A stretch of 64,000 bases of DNA from Caballeronia catudaia (GCF_001544755.2 NZ_FCOF02000008.1:186001-250000), one strand, 5' to 3'. Numbered from the stretch's first letter, positions 24,849-33,160 are shown. Made by a program: numbers and translations. The notes: generated by a model not told the origin, from the letters alone.

Positions 24849-25559
24849 TCAGACGCGGCCCGTCACCGGAATCGCCGCGCCCGTGATGCATTGCGCATCC
24901 GGCGAAAGCAGGAACGCGATCACCGCGCCGAGTTCCTCGGCTTTCACCCAGCGGGAGAAATCGGCGTCGGGCATGTCGCGGCGATTGGGCGCCGTATCGA
25001 TGATCGACGGCAATACCGCGTTCACCGTCACGCCCTTGTCCTTCAGTTCTTCGGCGAGGGCTTCGGTCAGGCGCAGCAGCGCGGCCTTCGACGCCGCGTA
25101 GGCGCCCATGCCCATGCCCGCTTTCATCGCGGCCAGCGCGCCGATATTGACGATGCGCCCGCCTTCGCTCGCGCTCAACGCCGCGAGCGCGGCCTTCGAC
25201 GCGTTGAGCGCGGTCTTCACGTTCACGTCGAACAGGGATTGCCAGGTGTCGGCGCTGCCATCCGCGATCGTCTGCCAGCTGAACGCGCCCGCAACGTTCA
25301 CGAGCGCGTGCAGGCCGCCCGTCTGTTCGACGATGGCGTCGATCGCCGTTTGCGCCGACCTCGCGTCCGCCAGATCGATGCCGGTCACGATGCACGCATC
25401 GGCGAGCGGCGCGGGCAATGCGTCCGGCTGACCGCCGTGGCCGCCGTGGCCAATGAGCGCGATGCGCGCGCCGCGCCCGGCGAGCACGCGCGCCGTCGCG
25501 AGTCCCAGACTGCCAAAGCCGCCCGTGATGGCGACGATCCTTCCTTCCAGAGTGTTCAT
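24849..25559 (-). CDS. SDR family oxidoreductase lacking the catalytic serine
   Basis: A 236-residue short-chain dehydrogenase/reductase with cofactor motif TGGFGSLG (12-19), NVAG, and Tyr154/Lys158 in GAYAASK. The catalytic serine 13 residues before the tyrosine is alanine (Ala141 in VNIGALAAMKAG). Activity may be altered, or another residue may take over. The start ATG 25559 has a GGAG ribosome site 7 bases away. It is convergent with the diguanylate cyclase gene. The substrate is unknown. Confidence 0.8.
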   Translation of the reverse strand: MNTLEGRIVAITGGFGSLGLATARVLAGRGARIALIGHGGHGGQPDALPAPLADACIVTGIDLADARSAQTAIDAIVEQTGGLHALVNVAGAFSWQTIADGSADTWQSLFDVNVKTALNASKAALAALSASEGGRIVNIGALAAMKAGMGMGAYAASKAALLRLTEALAEELKDKGVTVNAVLPSIIDTAPNRRDMPDADFSRWVKAEELGAVIAFLLSPDAQCITGAAIPVTGRV

Positions 25560-25620
25560 CGCGTTCTCCGCCAGACCGAAGGTCGAGAGGACGGCGCCTT
25601 TCGGCGCGACGCCCGGAACG

Positions 25621-26010
25621 CTATTGTCCGCCTGATTCGGCGTAGCCGGACGCCCGTTGCACGGCCAGCACCGCCGCCGATGTGATCAGGCCCGTCAGCA
25701 GGACGCCGAGGAACGCGAGGGAAACCGCGGCCGCGCGGCCGATCGGCGTGGTCGGCACGATGTCGCCATAACCGATCGTCAGGCCGGTCACGCCACACAT
25801 GTATAGCGTCTCGCCGAACGTTACAGGCGCGTGCGTGACCGTGTCGACGGGACCGCCGAAGTAGTACATCGTCACCGCGATCGCCATGAACGTCGCAATG
25901 TTGATGAGAAAGAGCGGCGACAGATGCCACACCACTCTGATCATCTCGATGATGGTCCGGCCCGGGCTGACTTTCGGACGCGTGCGACGCTTGCTGGCAG
26001 TGCTTTGCAT
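25621..26010 (-). CDS. two-TM potassium channel
   Basis: A 129-residue Ion_trans_2-type channel. TM1 is about 32-50 (PLFLINIATFMAIAVTMYY), the pore helix and K+ selectivity filter TIGYGD are at 78-83, and TM2 is about 95-118. The basic N terminus is probably cytoplasmic. No RCK or cyclic-nucleotide domain follows, so gating is not evident. It sits alone, minus strand, 61 bases before the SDR gene. Confidence 0.82.
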   Translation of the reverse strand: MQSTASKRRTRPKVSPGRTIIEMIRVVWHLSPLFLINIATFMAIAVTMYYFGGPVDTVTHAPVTFGETLYMCGVTGLTIGYGDIVPTTPIGRAAAVSLAFLGVLLTGLITSAAVLAVQRASGYAESGGQ

Positions 26011-26077
26011 GGTGGGCGATCTTTCGACGGCGAAAATTCATCAGCCCGCCATCGTAGCCCCGCACTGCAAACCGGCG

Positions 26078-26500
26078 CTATCGGACGATGTCGTCCAACG
26101 TGCCGGATACACCTATTTTTACGTTTTCGCCCGTCGGCGCCATCCGGCCGAGCAGCCACACCGCCGCCGCGACGATCAACGCGCACGCGCCCGCGACGGC
26201 GAGCGACGCCGCGAAACCGCTCGCGAAACTTTCCCGCGCGATGCGCAGGATCGTGTCGCTGCCCGCGCCCGCATGCGCCAGATCGCCGGCGAGCAGGCGC
26301 GAGAGGAACGTCGCATCGAGAATGGCGTCCGGATCGGCGAGGCTGCCTGCGTGCATGTCGAGCGCGGCGTGCGTGCGGCTCGCGAGCACCGCGCCCAGCA
26401 CGCCGACCGACGTGACGATCGCGGTGAAGCGCGTCGTCGTGCTGATGCCCGACGCCATGCCGGTGCGGTTCGCCGGCACACACGCCATGATCGGCCCGCG
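26078..26500 (-). pseudogene. 3' remnant of a DHA2-type MFS transporter
   Basis: About 140 codons encode only the last part of a 14-TM drug transporter. The conserved PANRTGMASGISTTTRFTAI loop is followed by TM segments (VGVLGAVLA; FAASLAVAGACALIVAAAVWLLG) and a normal C terminus. The rest of the gene, normally some 300 more residues, is missing; identity is lost shortly upstream of 26488. It abuts the remnant of a LysR gene on the opposite strand. An internal Met at 26488 could start translation, but a functional product is unlikely. Confidence 0.72.
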
Positions 26501-26520
26501 CTCACCAAGGCACGCTCGAA

Positions 26521-26790
26521 GTGGCGCGGCGCGGGCGCTTCAGAGCGAACATCGTCGCGCGGCCGGGCACGCTCGCGGCCGTGCTCGCGGCCGTGCTCGC
26601 GCATGTGTCGCTCGGCGGCGATGTCGCCATCGTGCCGCGTTCGCTCGCGCGCTGCGTGACGGTGCCGGACGTGGAATATCGCGAGATCGCGGGCAAAGCC
26701 GTGCCTTCGGAAGTGGCGATGGCGTATCGGCGTTTCGAGCGCGCGCCGGCGGTGCGGGCTTATCTCGACTTCGCGGCTTCAAAGATCTAG
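26521..26790 (+). pseudogene. 3' remnant of a LysR-family regulator
   Basis: The last 85 or so codons of a LysR substrate-binding domain: GRFRAN, then AAVLAHVSLGGDVAIVPRSLA and a C terminus ending YRRFERAPAVRAYLDFA. The helix-turn-helix and first effector-domain half are missing. The frame is open to the stop at 26790, which overlaps the end of the pyruvyltransferase gene by 12 bases. With the MFS remnant it forms a collapsed divergent pair. Confidence 0.7.
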
Positions 26791-27963
26791 CGCCTCGAAT
26801 CCTGACCGGTGCGCGTTCGCGAGCATCGCGCCGTGATGACGGAGCGCTTGGCGGTCGATCGTCATCGCGTCGAGCATGGCTGCGTGCAATTCGTCGACGC
26901 GCACGACGCCCGGCGCATTGGCGACCTCCCACGTCGATGCATACGCGTGCTGCTTGCGCGCATCTCCGTGCTCGAGATTCACGCGCGGCAAACCGTACGC
27001 CATCGCGACGATCCGGCCATGCAGGCTGCTGCCCGCAAAACCCGCGCTGCCGGCGATCAGCGCGCAGATATCCCAGACGTTCAGCGAATCGAAAATCTTC
27101 ACGGCGGGATGACGCATGCGCGCCGCCATGCGCTCGTAGACCGCGATGTCGTCGTGCCACGGCGCCGCGCCCGCGCGAAAGAGCGTAATGCCGAGACCGG
27201 TCGATTCACCGAGCAAATCCAGTTGATGCGCGATGCGCGCGAGCATGGCGTCGTCGCCGAAATCCGCGCTGAACTGGACGGCCAGATAGCCGCAAGGCAA
27301 TGTGGGGCGCGCGGCCTGGATGCGGTCGTCGAAGAGTTCCGCCACCAGTGCCGCGGGGTCCGGGACCAATCGTGCGTCGATGCCCGCGCCTCGTAACGTG
27401 GCTTGCGTCGCGGCGTCCCGTACGCCGATGTGGTCGGCGGTTCGGAGCTTCGTCAGCACTTCGTCGCGCAGCGCGGTATCGCGGGCATCGAGCGTCGCGC
27501 CGCCGATCGCGTCGAAGCAGATCCACGCCGCCCGTGGAAACGTCTCGCGGCCGATCACGTAGGGGGCGTGCGCGTCGATTCCGAGTTCCGTGCGCGCCCA
27601 CGCGCGGCGATCCGTTGCGCTCGAGCCGTATCGGGCGATGCAGGACTGCGTGTCTTCGGGCCTCGTCAGCATTACGGCGGCTTCCCATGCGTCGCACGTC
27701 AGCAACTCGCCGCCCGCGTGAATCAGCGTGAGGGGTTCGTCGCGCCAGCGTTGCGCGAGCCGCGGGAGCGCGGCGACATCGTGGCCGCCGAACGCGCGCA
27801 AGTCGCGTTGCGCGCATCCGGCAAACACCGGTTCGATGTCCGGAAACCGTTGCACAAGCAAACGCGCGACGACATGCGCGAAGAGCATATCGCCGAAATT
27901 GTGTCGGTCGAACGCGCCGAAGATGATGACCGGGCGGTTCGGCGCCGCTTGCGGATTAGCCAA
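26779..27963 (-). CDS. polysaccharide pyruvyl transferase family protein
   Basis: A 394-residue protein of the CsaB/WcaK-type family (PF04230), which adds pyruvyl ketals to sugars of exopolysaccharides or cell-wall polymers from phosphoenolpyruvate. The N-terminal FDRHNFGDMLFAHVV and the C-terminal AGSSLHGRIVAMAYGLP are the family hallmarks. The start is TTG 27963 with AGGTGG in front; a stop codon five codons upstream and no in-frame ATG or GTG support it. It stands alone, with no polysaccharide genes nearby. Confidence 0.78.
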   Translation of the reverse strand: MANPQAAPNRPVIIFGAFDRHNFGDMLFAHVVARLLVQRFPDIEPVFAGCAQRDLRAFGGHDVAALPRLAQRWRDEPLTLIHAGGELLTCDAWEAAVMLTRPEDTQSCIARYGSSATDRRAWARTELGIDAHAPYVIGRETFPRAAWICFDAIGGATLDARDTALRDEVLTKLRTADHIGVRDAATQATLRGAGIDARLVPDPAALVAELFDDRIQAARPTLPCGYLAVQFSADFGDDAMLARIAHQLDLLGESTGLGITLFRAGAAPWHDDIAVYERMAARMRHPAVKIFDSLNVWDICALIAGSAGFAGSSLHGRIVAMAYGLPRVNLEHGDARKQHAYASTWEVANAPGVVRVDELHAAMLDAMTIDRQALRHHGAMLANAHRSGFEALDL

Positions 27964-28089
27964 ATGGCCACCTGTTCAAAAGAGCGCCCGACGGGCAGCA
28001 TGGGCCACGTCGACCGTAAGGAACGCTGAGGTTCAGAAGTCCTGGAGGAAGAATATGTCCATGCACGCTGCAGGCGGAGTTCTGCTAAA

Positions 28090-28109
28090 GTACACACGTG
28101 AGTACACAC
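28090..28109 (+). promoter_or_regulatory. tandem GTACACAC repeats before vapB, probable operator
   Basis: Two copies of GTACACAC, at 28090-28097 and 28102-28109, twelve bases apart and ending 11 bases before the vapB start. Toxin-antitoxin modules of this type are repressed by the antitoxin, alone or with toxin, binding such repeats over the promoter. Confidence 0.5.
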
Positions 28110-28120
28110 AGGAGTCCGTC

Positions 28121-28357
28121 ATGCCTATCACTCGAATTTTTCGGAACGGCAATTCGCAAGCCATCCGCATTCCTGCCGAACTCGCCTATCCGGAAAACGA
28201 AACGGAGGTCGAGATCGAACGCATCGGCGATGAGCTTCGTATTCATCCCGTGCGTCGGCCGCTGGCGGGCGCGCTCGACCGCTTCAAGCGCTTCGATTCC
28301 GATTTCATGGCGTCCGGGCGCAGCGAGCCGGAACAAGACGATCGGGAGTTCTTCTGA
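28121..28357 (+). CDS. vapB: antitoxin VapB, AbrB/MazE-like
   Basis: A 78-residue antitoxin. Residues 1-45 form the AbrB swapped-hairpin DNA-binding domain (ITRIFRNGNSQAIRIPAE), and the acidic, unstructured C terminus (SGRSEPEQDDREFF) is the toxin-binding tail. ATG 28121 follows a GGAG site. The stop overlaps the vapC start as TGATG, so translation is coupled and the antitoxin is made first. Confidence 0.87.
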   Translation: MPITRIFRNGNSQAIRIPAELAYPENETEVEIERIGDELRIHPVRRPLAGALDRFKRFDSDFMASGRSEPEQDDREFF

Positions 28358-28764
28358 TGCCGCGTTATCTGCTCGACACCAACATGTGCATCTATCTGAT
28401 GAAACATCAGCCCGAGCAGGTCGCCCGGCGCTTTGCGCAATGCTACGTCGGCGACGTGGTCATGTCCGCGATCACATACGCCGAATTGCAGTTCGGCGTC
28501 GCGATGAGCGCGCGGCCCGAGCGCGAGCGCGTCAATCTGGCGTCGCTCGTCGAGCTGATCGAAGTCGCGCCGTTCGGCGAAGATGCAGCGGCGGCCTACG
28601 GGCCGATCCGCCAGACCTCGCGCGAGCGTAACAAGGGCGCGCTCGACAAGCTGATCGCGGCTCACTCGGTCGCGCTCGGCGTGCCGGTCGTAACGAACAA
28701 CCTCAAGGACTTCGAGAATTACCCCGGCGTCACCGTCGAGAACTGGCTCGACGACGGCGCGTGA
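28357..28764 (+). CDS. vapC: toxin VapC, PIN-domain ribonuclease
   Basis: A 135-residue PIN-domain endonuclease. The acidic metal-binding residues are visible: Asp7 (LLDTNMCIYLM), Glu43 (ITYAELQFG) and Asp97 (GALDKLIAAH), followed by VVTNNLKDF. VapC toxins usually cut initiator tRNA or rRNA when the antitoxin is degraded. The gene is complete and in the typical order after vapB. Confidence 0.9.
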   Translation: MPRYLLDTNMCIYLMKHQPEQVARRFAQCYVGDVVMSAITYAELQFGVAMSARPERERVNLASLVELIEVAPFGEDAAAAYGPIRQTSRERNKGALDKLIAAHSVALGVPVVTNNLKDFENYPGVTVENWLDDGA

Positions 28765-28868
28765 TGAAGTGGTCCCGCGTGCGGCGGCGCTCGCCGGAGC
28801 GAGCCCTCACAATCGTCTAATTCTGCCCGGTCACACTTCCTTCACACGCTGCAACGCGGGAGGGAAGG

Positions 28869-29036
28869 ATGAAGATCGAATCGACGCAGATCGCCGCGGC
28901 ATCGCTGATTGCCGAAGACGCGAGGCGCGACGCATCGCCGGTTGAGGAGACCGTCGGCGCATCCTCGTCTTCCGAGCCGATGCCCTACGACGACCTTCTG
29001 CCCTGCCTGCTTCTGCCGATGGCCGGCGCGTACTGA
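28869..29036 (+). CDS. small hypothetical protein (55 aa)
   Basis: A 55-codon frame, ATG 28869 to TGA 29034-29036, preceded by a GGGAGGGAAGG ribosome-site-like stretch directly at the ATG. The product is acidic in the middle (ASPVEETVGASSSSEP) with a short hydrophobic end (LPCLLLPMAGAY). No motif is recognised. It could be a short real gene or chance. Confidence 0.35.
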   Translation: MKIESTQIAAASLIAEDARRDASPVEETVGASSSSEPMPYDDLLPCLLLPMAGAY

Positions 29037-29059
29037 ATCACGATCCGCCGGAGCAGCCG

Positions 29060-29224
29060 ATGTTCATACGAGACGGCGTCACCTACGCGTTTCATCACAT
29101 GGGAATTCCGACGCACGAGCCGCGCGCGGGCGAGCGCTACAGCACGCACTTCCGGAAGAGCATCGTAAGGAGGCTGAATGAGCGCCGAATGAGGCGTCGC
29201 GGCGCGCTTGACCTGGATGATTGA
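29060..29224 (+). pseudogene. possible N-terminal remnant of a VOC/glyoxalase-like protein
   Basis: A 54-codon frame whose first 30 residues (MFIRDGVTYAFHHMGIPT, then ERYS) look like the start of a family of about 140-residue metal-binding VOC-like proteins. After residue 31 the sequence turns into a basic, unrelated tail. This suggests truncation by deletion. Family recognition is from memory and weak. Confidence 0.35.
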
Positions 29225-29267
29225 AGCGCTTATACAGAACGCTCACCGCTCACGACCGGAGTGCTGA

Positions 29268-30032
29268 ATGACAAGAAACGCGATTCCCTTTGTGGTTTGC
29301 GCCATCGCTCTCGCTGCGTGTTCGACGGACGGCACGAACACCGCCGTTGCGCCGCCTCCCGGTTCCGTCATCGCGGCACTTCCCTCTGGCGGCGTCTACA
29401 AAGGCGCGCTCAAAAACAGCACCGCCGACGCCACGCTGCTCATGCTCTTCAATGGCACCGCGTATCTCTTCTATGGCGGCGCGGGCGGCACGGGTCTCGC
29501 GGGTGTCGCGATCGCGGCCAACGGCGCGCAGGCGCGCGACGGGCGCTTCACCAGCGATTCGGCGCTCGACTATCGCGTGGGGACGGCGAGCGCATCGCCG
29601 GCCGCGTTCAGCGTCGACTTCTCGCACGCGCCGGCCGTCGATGCGACCGTCGCAATCAGGGACGGCGGCGCGGACCTCGCGTTTTCCGGCCGCGCCGCGC
29701 CGATGCTCGATATCGCACCGAGCAAAGCCAACGCGGGCGGACTCTACACCGGACGCGGCATGTCGCTCGCCGGGGCGACGCCAACGCGCATCACCGTCGC
29801 CGCCGACGGCTATCTGGCCGGTACGACCGCATCCGGCTGCATCTTCAGGGGAACGGTGGCGCCGCATGAAGGGGCGAACGCCTACGACGTCTCGGTTACG
29901 TTCGGCCCCGCGCCTTGCCCTGTCCCGGACTCGACCGTGACCGGTAACGCGGTGCTCGACGGCGCGCGTCTTCTCGTTGCGTTGCCGAGTCCGGATCGGG
30001 CAAACGTATTTCTCTTCGACGGGCGGAAGTAG
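29268..30032 (+). CDS. lipoprotein of unknown function (254 aa)
   Basis: A 254-residue protein with a lipoprotein signal (lipobox ALAAC, Cys18). The mature part is made of alternating strands with many Gly/Ala/Thr: GGVYKGALKNSTADATLLML, then a second unit ANAGGLYTGRGMSL, suggesting a small repeated beta domain. A Cys pair (ASGCIFRG; PAPCPVP) may form a disulphide. ATG 29268 has GGAG upstream. No known function. Confidence 0.68.
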   Translation: MTRNAIPFVVCAIALAACSTDGTNTAVAPPPGSVIAALPSGGVYKGALKNSTADATLLMLFNGTAYLFYGGAGGTGLAGVAIAANGAQARDGRFTSDSALDYRVGTASASPAAFSVDFSHAPAVDATVAIRDGGADLAFSGRAAPMLDIAPSKANAGGLYTGRGMSLAGATPTRITVAADGYLAGTTASGCIFRGTVAPHEGANAYDVSVTFGPAPCPVPDSTVTGNAVLDGARLLVALPSPDRANVFLFDGRK

Positions 30033-30049
30033 ACGCCGCCGCGAAATGA

Positions 30050-30074
30050 ATCGCGTTTTGATTAAAAGCGCGAT
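30050..30074 (+). terminator. possible terminator hairpin after the lipoprotein
   Basis: An imperfect stem, ATCGCGTTTT with AAAAGCGCGAT (one bulged base) and a 4-base loop, 18 bases after the stop. No T-run follows, so the assignment is weak. Confidence 0.25.
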
Positions 30075-30206
30075 CTCTATCCTAAGATTGTTTCACCGCA
30101 CGCGGCGTCGGCGTTCCGTCCGGTTGCTTCTCGGGCCGCGCGCTCCGCCGAGCGTGGCCGTTGTTTGGTCAGCGCATTTCGTCGATAACAACAGGAGACA
30201 ACCCAG

Positions 30207-31484
30207 ATGAAGGCAACGCTCAAGCTTTTGCCGTTGGCCGCAGGCGCCATGTTCGCCTGGCTGTCGCTCGCGAACATGGCGAACGCCGCGCAGGACAACG
30301 TCAATGCGCTATCGAACTTCCGTCAGACCGGCAACGCCACGCCGCCAGAAAAGATCCCGCAGAGCGGATCGACCGCCGACGCGCTGCGCAAAAACCTGGA
30401 CCAGATCAAGCTGCCGCCGGGCTTCAAAATCGAGCTGTACGCCGTGGTTCCCGAGGCGCGGCACATGGCGATCGAGCCGTCGACGGGCGTCGTGTTTGTC
30501 GGTACGCGCAAGAATCGCGTGTGGCAGGTGACGGATCGCACGAAACAGCGCGTCGCGAGCGATGTCGTGCAGTTCGCGTCCTCCGTGCCGTTCAAGGTGC
30601 CCAACGGCGTGTGCTTCTCGCCGGACGGCGTCCTTTACGTCGTCGAGCAGAACCGGGTGCTCGGCTTTCCCGCCGCGCACTTTTTCGGTGAAGGCGGCCC
30701 GGACGTGGCCGCGGCGGTGGTCGTGCCGCAGGGCAAGCTGATTCCCACACAGTTCGAAAGCTTCAACCACGGCGCGCGCGCATGCCGCGTCGGACCGGAC
30801 AAGAAGCTGTACATCGCGCTCGGCCAGCCGTGGAACGTGCCGCCCAAAGACAAGCTCGCCGAGCTCGACAAGCACGGGCTCGCGGGCATCATCCGCATGG
30901 ATCAGGACGGCAAGAATCGCGAAGTCTATGCGCACGGCGTGCGCAATTCGGTCGGCCTCGATTTCAATCCGAAGGACAAGACGCTGTGGTTCACGGATAA
31001 CCAGGTCGACGGCATGGGCGACGACACCCCTCCCGGCGAGCTGGATCATGCGACCAGGGCCGGCGAGCACTTCGGCTTTCCGTGGTACGGCGGCGGCAAG
31101 GTGCGCACGGCCGAGTACAAGGACCAGAATCCGCCGGCGGGCGTCGTGTTCCCGGAGGTCGAGTTCGCCGCGCACGCCGCGGACCTCGGCATGTCGTTCT
31201 ACAACGGCAAAATGTTCCCGCAGAAGTATCAGGGCGGCATCTTCGATGCGGAGCACGGTTCGTGGAACCGCACGAAGCCCATCGGCGCGCGCATCATGTT
31301 CGTCCCTATCAAGGACGACGGCACCGCGGGCGAGCCGGAAGTCTTCGCGCAAGGCTGGCTCACGGATAGCGGCGAGTACATGGGCCGTCCGGTCGACGTG
31401 CAGGTGCTGCAGGACGGCTCCCTCCTCGTCTCCGACGACTACGCGGGCGCGATTTACCGCATCTCGTATGCGGGCGCCAAATGA
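30207..31484 (+). CDS. exported sorbosone dehydrogenase-type PQQ-dependent sugar dehydrogenase
   Basis: A 425-residue periplasmic protein with a signal peptide (1-28, ending NMANAA). The six-bladed propeller has the motifs of the GDH/sorbosone dehydrogenase family: FKIELYAVVPEARHMA, FNHGARACRVGPDKKLYIALG, AHGVRNSVGLDFNPKDKTLW and GSWNRTKPIGARIM. Such enzymes oxidise sugars or polyols with PQQ and pass electrons to a cytochrome c. The ATG follows a good AGGAGA site. The natural partner, a cytochrome c gene, is present directly downstream only as a remnant. Whether PQQ is bound is not provable here. Confidence 0.82.
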   Translation: MKATLKLLPLAAGAMFAWLSLANMANAAQDNVNALSNFRQTGNATPPEKIPQSGSTADALRKNLDQIKLPPGFKIELYAVVPEARHMAIEPSTGVVFVGTRKNRVWQVTDRTKQRVASDVVQFASSVPFKVPNGVCFSPDGVLYVVEQNRVLGFPAAHFFGEGGPDVAAAVVVPQGKLIPTQFESFNHGARACRVGPDKKLYIALGQPWNVPPKDKLAELDKHGLAGIIRMDQDGKNREVYAHGVRNSVGLDFNPKDKTLWFTDNQVDGMGDDTPPGELDHATRAGEHFGFPWYGGGKVRTAEYKDQNPPAGVVFPEVEFAAHAADLGMSFYNGKMFPQKYQGGIFDAEHGSWNRTKPIGARIMFVPIKDDGTAGEPEVFAQGWLTDSGEYMGRPVDVQVLQDGSLLVSDDYAGAIYRISYAGAK

Positions 31485-31505
31485 GACATGCGAGACATGC
31501 GATGA

Positions 31506-31625
31506 CGCCCGGCGCTTCTGGCGGGCGTGCTGGCGAAGGCCGCGCAATGCGCGGCGTGTCGCGGCATCGACGACGCGGATGCCGCCAATCTGGCGGCGTA
31601 TTACCACAGCCTCGGCAAGCAGTGA
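31506..31625 (+). pseudogene. remnant of a c-type cytochrome gene
   Basis: Directly after the dehydrogenase, in the same frame, are about 39 codons reading ALLAGVLAKAAQCAACR, then NLAAYYHSLGKQ and a stop. The haem motif is CAACR instead of CxxCH, so haem could not be ligated, and the middle of the protein (some 60 residues) and start codon are missing. TGA at 31503 lies just upstream. The ends match the N and C termini of small class I cytochromes c. Confidence 0.65.
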
Positions 31626-31691
31626 CACCGCCGGAAGTGTTGCAAATTTGCTGCGGACGAAACCCGATTGCGATTTTTTTTGATTCAGGTA

Positions 31692-31719
31692 TTGACGTGG
31701 AAGCTTAAGGGTTTATACT
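31692..31719 (+). promoter_or_regulatory. consensus sigma-70 promoter of a short transcript
   Basis: TTGACG at 31692-31697, 16-base spacer, TATACT at 31714-31719. It is one of the best sigma-70 matches in the window and is not followed by a protein gene but, 42 bases later, by an intrinsic terminator. Confidence 0.7.
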
Positions 31720-31725
31720 AACTCC

Positions 31726-31789
31726 TGTCTCCTCCATGTCTCAACCGATGTGGATTCAAGCCCGCTCATCGAAGCGGGCTTTTTTTTGT
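31726..31789 (+). ncRNA. predicted small RNA (about 64 nt) with anti-Shine-Dalgarno-like segment
   Basis: Transcription from the promoter at 31692-31719 would start near 31726 and stop at the terminator ending at about 31789. The RNA would have a short C/U-rich single-stranded 5' part ending in TCTCCTCC (core CTCCTCC at 31729-31735) and a strong terminator hairpin with a U-tail. Small RNAs of this plan bind Hfq and pair with ribosome-binding sites. No target can be named from the sequence. Confidence 0.6.
31761..31789 (+). terminator. intrinsic terminator of the small RNA
   Basis: A perfect 8-bp stem (31761-31768 with 31775-31782), 6-base loop, then a run of eight T (31782-31789). It also lies just past the stop of the minus-strand YhcG-type gene. 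Confidence 0.85.
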
Positions 31790-31825
31790 CCGCGTTTTTG
31801 CCCGTTCGGTGGCGTGTTTCCGGCA

Positions 31826-32971
31826 CTAGACGGCGTGACCGCGCCGCGCATCGAGTGCCTTTCGCGAGCGCTCCAGTTCTTCGGCGATCAGCCGTTCATC
31901 GGGCAGCACCGTCTGATATTCGGCGGCCAGAATCTTGTTTGGCAGGTTGTCGAGCGCGTAGCGCGCCTCCGCGCTGCCCTTTCCCGCACAGAGAATCAGT
32001 CCGACCGGCGGGTTTTCCCCCGGCTTCATCCAGTGCTCGCGCGCGTAATTCAGGTAGAGATGCATCTGACCGGCGTCCGCGTAGCTGAATCGCCCGACCT
32101 TCAGATCGACGACGACGAGGCATTTCAGACGCCGATGGAAGAACAGCAGATCGACGCGAAACCACGTGTCGTCGATGCGCAGCCGTCGCTGCCGTCCGAT
32201 GAACGCGAAATCGTCGCCCAGTTCGAGCAGGAAATCCGCAAGGCGCTGGATCAGCGCATTCTCCAGATCCGACTCGGAATATTCGTCCTTGATGTCGAGA
32301 AATTCGAGGACGAACGGGTCTTTGATCGCTTCCTCGGGCGTGATCGCGTCGCCGGGAGCGTGCTCGGCGGCTTTTTGCAGCAGCGCCGCCTTGTTGCGCG
32401 ACAGCGCGAGCCGCTCGTAGAGCTGGCTGTTCACTTGCCGGTCGAGCTGGCGCACCGACCAGCCTTCGCGCAGTGTTTCGGTTTCGTAGAAAGCGCGCGC
32501 CGCGTCGTTCTTCACGGAAAGCAGGCGCACATAGGCGGACCACGGCAGCGTGAAACGCGCGGCGAGCGCCGCGAGGCGCGCGTCGGCGGGAACGGAAAGC
32601 GGGGATTCTCCAGACGCCGTCTGGAGCGTTTGCGAAGCCGCCGACGATTCTCCAGACGCTGTCTGGAAAATCCGCTCTGGCGGCCATTGCTGGTAGAACG
32701 CGCGCATGTTGGCGAGATTCGCCCGGCCGAATCCCCTGCCGAAACGCTTCGTCAGATCGGCGGCCAGTCGCGCGATGAGCGCCTCGCCGTACGCCGCCCG
32801 ATCGGCCCCGCCCTGCTCCGAATCGACGATCCGCCGCCCGATTTCCCAGTACGACGCCGTCATGATCGCGTTGACGCTGCGGGCAGCGGCGCTCCGCGCG
32901 CGCTCGAGCACCTCGACGATGCCCGAGCGGAATTCGTCATAGTCGTGGGTGGCTATCGCGTGCTTCGTCAT
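31826..32971 (-). CDS. PDDEXK nuclease domain protein, YhcG/DUF1016 family
   Basis: A 381-residue protein. The N-terminal part (about 10-190) is the YhcG N-terminal domain (YWEIGRRIVDSEQGG; GFGRANLANMRAFY; LPWSAYVRLLSVK). The C-terminal half is a PD-(D/E)xK-like nuclease with FRVDLLFFHRRLKCLVVVDLKVG, giving the Asp and Asp-x-Lys residues. Proteins of this family are found near restriction-modification and mobile regions; the role is not settled. A short imperfect duplication (QTASGES twice, about 103-123) sits between the domains. It stands alone here. Confidence 0.83.
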   Translation of the reverse strand: MTKHAIATHDYDEFRSGIVEVLERARSAAARSVNAIMTASYWEIGRRIVDSEQGGADRAAYGEALIARLAADLTKRFGRGFGRANLANMRAFYQQWPPERIFQTASGESSAASQTLQTASGESPLSVPADARLAALAARFTLPWSAYVRLLSVKNDAARAFYETETLREGWSVRQLDRQVNSQLYERLALSRNKAALLQKAAEHAPGDAITPEEAIKDPFVLEFLDIKDEYSESDLENALIQRLADFLLELGDDFAFIGRQRRLRIDDTWFRVDLLFFHRRLKCLVVVDLKVGRFSYADAGQMHLYLNYAREHWMKPGENPPVGLILCAGKGSAEARYALDNLPNKILAAEYQTVLPDERLIAEELERSRKALDARRGHAV

Positions 32972-33160
32972 CCGTCGATCGTCTCCGTGCGGTGCGGCCC
33001 GCAGGTCGCGTCAGCGCTCGAATATAGCGGATTCGCCTCCCCGTCGAGGCGCGCCATCCGCACGGAACGTCGATCTTCCTGTTTTGTGTTGGTCTCCCGA
33101 CGCGCCCCTCGCGACTGGCTAGGGGTTTCGTTCCCAGGCTCTTCGGCCTCGATGCCCGAT

